This document shows, in pieces, positions 62,044-64,000 of a stretch of DNA of 64,000 nt. Within the stretch, counting starts at the first letter, position 1, and each line of letters opens with the position of its first letter. The translations under genes were made by a program, and so were the position numbers. The DNA lies in the NCBI GenBank assembly GCA_015227615.1, contig JAALGZ010000017.1:62001-126000 (forward strand), given 5' to 3'. Below the pieces are notes generated by a model, which made no database searches, was not told the origin of the DNA, and saw only the letters and a list, made by a program, of their open reading frames with translations. The stretch comes from Labyrinthula sp. Ha. Taxonomy: Eukaryota; Sar; Bigyra; Labyrinthulida; Labyrinthulaceae.

Positions 62044-62275
62044 ATCTTTTTAATAAGTTTTTAAGTTTGTGTTTTTCTATATGTGTGTAAAATATACTCG
62101 CAATTTGATTGGTTTAACTAAACTAAGATATAGAGTAAAGTATTAATATATAATAACGCTTATGTTAATAACAGTCTTACTACTATACTTGATTTTACTA
62201 TTCTTTTTACTACTACCTTTATTACTCCATTATCCAATTATACTTTACTAGGATTTCTTAACAAAACATTCTATC

Positions 62276-62357
62276 ACGGTAATAACATGATATAAGATTA
62301 CAATTGTATTACGGTAGTAACGCGGTATACCGCTCTTTATCGTGGTATATCGATACG
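62276..62357. promoter_or_regulatory. Cluster of CGGTA motifs with a 12-bp palindrome upstream of the sulfotransferase
   Basis: ACGGTAATAAC, ACGGTAGTAAC, the palindrome GCGGTATACCGC (62322-62333) and CGTGGTATATCG follow each other within about 80 nt. This repetition, with a perfect dyad, resembles a multi-site binding region for a transcription factor. Its position upstream of the sulfotransferase start is suggestive only. Confidence 0.35.
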
Positions 62358-62512
62358 TTCCAAACTTTTAGATAACTCGCCAAGCTCGCAATTTTCTCTT
62401 CCTTCTTAAAGCAAAAACCAAACAAGTCAAGAGAAAAACTGCCTAAGTTAGCAGAAAATATGGTGACAGCAGAAATACAAACAGTTTTACGTATAAGAAA
62501 AGAATATTTTGT

Positions 62513-62860
62513 TCACGTATTGCTTACTTGCGCACTTGAATAATATATTTTGACCCAAGAGTATGTTACTGGATAGGCAACTTCTGCTACGACTATCATT
62601 AAAATTACCAAAAAAAATCGAAAAAAAAAACTTTCCTTTTTTATAATCTCATGACCTACATGTGATAAATTATAGTTTACCCATTGAGTTTCACAAGCAA
62701 AGTTATCACTTATTAACCATAAATATGTCAGAAAGACGCAACTAACACGATTTTTTTTTAAAGCAAAAAAACTATATCCTCTTTGAATTATCTTGATAAA
62801 TTTTCTTTTAATTTCTATATGCTTAAGAGCTTTATAAGTGGTAAAAGTAAAAAAAAACAT
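62513..62860 (-). CDS. Hypothetical small membrane protein
   Basis: From its first ATG the frame has 115 codons. It has a Phe-rich start, a middle segment CVFLTYLWLISDNF and a hydrophobic FFFRFFLVILMIVVAEVAYP near the end. There is no family match. Long Phe/Lys-rich frames arise by chance in A+T-rich DNA, so the support is weak. Confidence 0.2.
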   Translation of the reverse strand: MFFFTFTTYKALKHIEIKRKFIKIIQRGYSFFALKKNRVSCVFLTYLWLISDNFACETQWVNYNLSHVGHEIIKKESFFFRFFLVILMIVVAEVAYPVTYSWVKIYYSSAQVSNT

Positions 62861-62949
62861 GTATTTTTTTATGGGAACTTGTAAAAATAATACAGAGATT
62901 TGCAAAATTAATACCAATCAGGACTTCAAACTTAATTTTTTCTTTTGTA

Positions 62950-64000
62950 AGTTATTGGAATTTGGTCTAAGATAAAGTTAGAGTCAAGGTTCTTGATATT
63001 TAACCTATTGCAAGTACATTTCTGACTATTTTAAAGTTGAGTTTGGAATAAAGTAAAATTAAGCTAAGTAAATATTGTTGAGATTAATAAGGGTGTTCTT
63101 GGAGTTTCCACAAATAAAACTCGGAGGAACTCTAAGACATCCATACGTCTGGGCGACAGCCATATCTGGGAATGTTTTGTTATTCGGTATCATCTCTTCA
63201 GGATTAGTTGACATTAAACAGTATCCTTATATAGAGTTTCTGAGACCTTAGAAATAGGATACGTTGTTATGAAGTCTATACAGAAAACTTCAACTCTCAA
63301 AGAAACTTGTTTATTGACCTAAAATCGCCCTTTTTTTTTACTAGTGAGTTGTTTTAAGTTCTATAGGAGTATTTCTTGAGGCATTAAACGGATTGAAGTT
63401 TAGAAAATCTGCATTTTAGCCCAATATCGACTTTTCTTAGAAAAATAGAAATTTCCACAAAATAGAATTTATGGTTATAAACCATTTTGTAGCTGCTTGG
63501 TGATTCCTAGTACTAAAAATTATAAAATTATAGCAAAACTGAGTGATTTCATATTTTCGATTGTGCAGATTTTCAACATTTGACTTTTCTGAGTGAAGTT
63601 TAGCCCAGTTGAAGTTAACCAGAGAAGAAAACTCTTGATAAAATTTTTGAAAAGTTAGATATAACAAATAACTATGGTCTGTAAGGAATCATATCATCTA
63701 TTGAGGCGTTCTTCGTGATGTTACGTTTGAATATATTTTTTAGAGATCTATAAACTTAGTGAAAGGGACCCTTAAAATTAACCTTTTTCAGGGTTTAAAA
63801 TACTCATACTTATCTAATACCATGAAAGAAACACATTGTTGGAAAGTTTTTTATGAAACATATTGTGGGTGATAATATTGTATTTGAGGAAGACTTCGTG
63901 ACAAAAACTAAGAAATGCTATATGCGTTATTTTCAGTAATCGTGATTTTTTATACTTTATATTGTTTGAATCCTATAAATTCTTATTTGAGTAAGTGCTA
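62950..64000 (-). repeat. Unknown interspersed repeat, copy 2, reaching the window end
   Basis: Reverse-complement match to 53513-54557 (see there). On the plus strand, about 63090-63230 encodes EFPQIKLGGTLRHPYVWATA and the following hydrophobic stretch. A frame on the other strand (63437-63667) is not kept in copy 1, so I discount it. Confidence 0.9.

Noticed and set aside
63437-63667. 76-codon ORF in repeat copy 2
   Set aside because: The matching frame in copy 1 is full of stops, so it is not a conserved coding frame.
1-64000. tRNA genes or CRISPR arrays
   Set aside because: I looked for GTTCGAAT-type T-arm sequences and for regularly spaced repeats; the few GGTTCGAA hits had no cloverleaf context and no repeat-spacer pattern was seen.

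Overview
This window is nuclear DNA from an A+T-rich eukaryote, roughly 70% A+T by eye. The evidence is a spliced replication factor C large subunit with 31- and 32-nt GT-AG introns, a TBL1-type WD40 protein, an ABCF ATPase, a cytosolic-type sulfotransferase and several Ty1/copia fossils. TAA, TAG and TGA all end clear genes, so the code looks standard. Very short introns of this size are known in some protists (for example Blastocystis and piroplasms), but nothing here fixes the lineage.

Layout: (1) 1-378 is the 3' end of a TBL1-like WD40 gene. (2) 379-7929 is a gene-poor spacer with a faint antisense copia remnant and microsatellites. (3) 7930-10910 holds an ABCF ATPase gene and an unrecognised 296-aa gene, convergent and only 83 nt apart. 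(4) 10911-16756 holds an unusually GC-rich island, a plus-strand copia RNase H remnant and featureless DNA. (5) 16757-31353 and 36430-46153 are two direct copies of a roughly 9.7-kb segment. Each carries one gene for a lineage-specific membrane protein near its right end. Copy A is interrupted by a 4.9-kb copia element with a TATTC target duplication, and copy B still has the empty site. A 5.1-kb spacer between them holds a second, more decayed antisense copia fossil and an 84-codon open stretch with a GC-rich hairpin. (6) 46154-53512 is empty of recognisable genes. (7) 53513-54557 and 62950-64000 are inverted copies of an unknown repeat. They flank a spliced RFC1 gene (58917-61073) and a convergent sulfotransferase gene (61198-62043).

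The housekeeping genes (chromatin co-repressor-like WD40, translation/ribosome-linked ABCF, clamp-loader RFC1, sulfotransferase) are unrelated in function and only incidentally neighbours; there is no operon-like logic. The most informative region is the tandem duplication. Its two copies are about 90% alike in some parts and almost identical over a 4.5-kb noncoding core, which suggests patchwork gene conversion. The two membrane-protein genes share a near-constant ectodomain core but have diverged ends and membrane segments.
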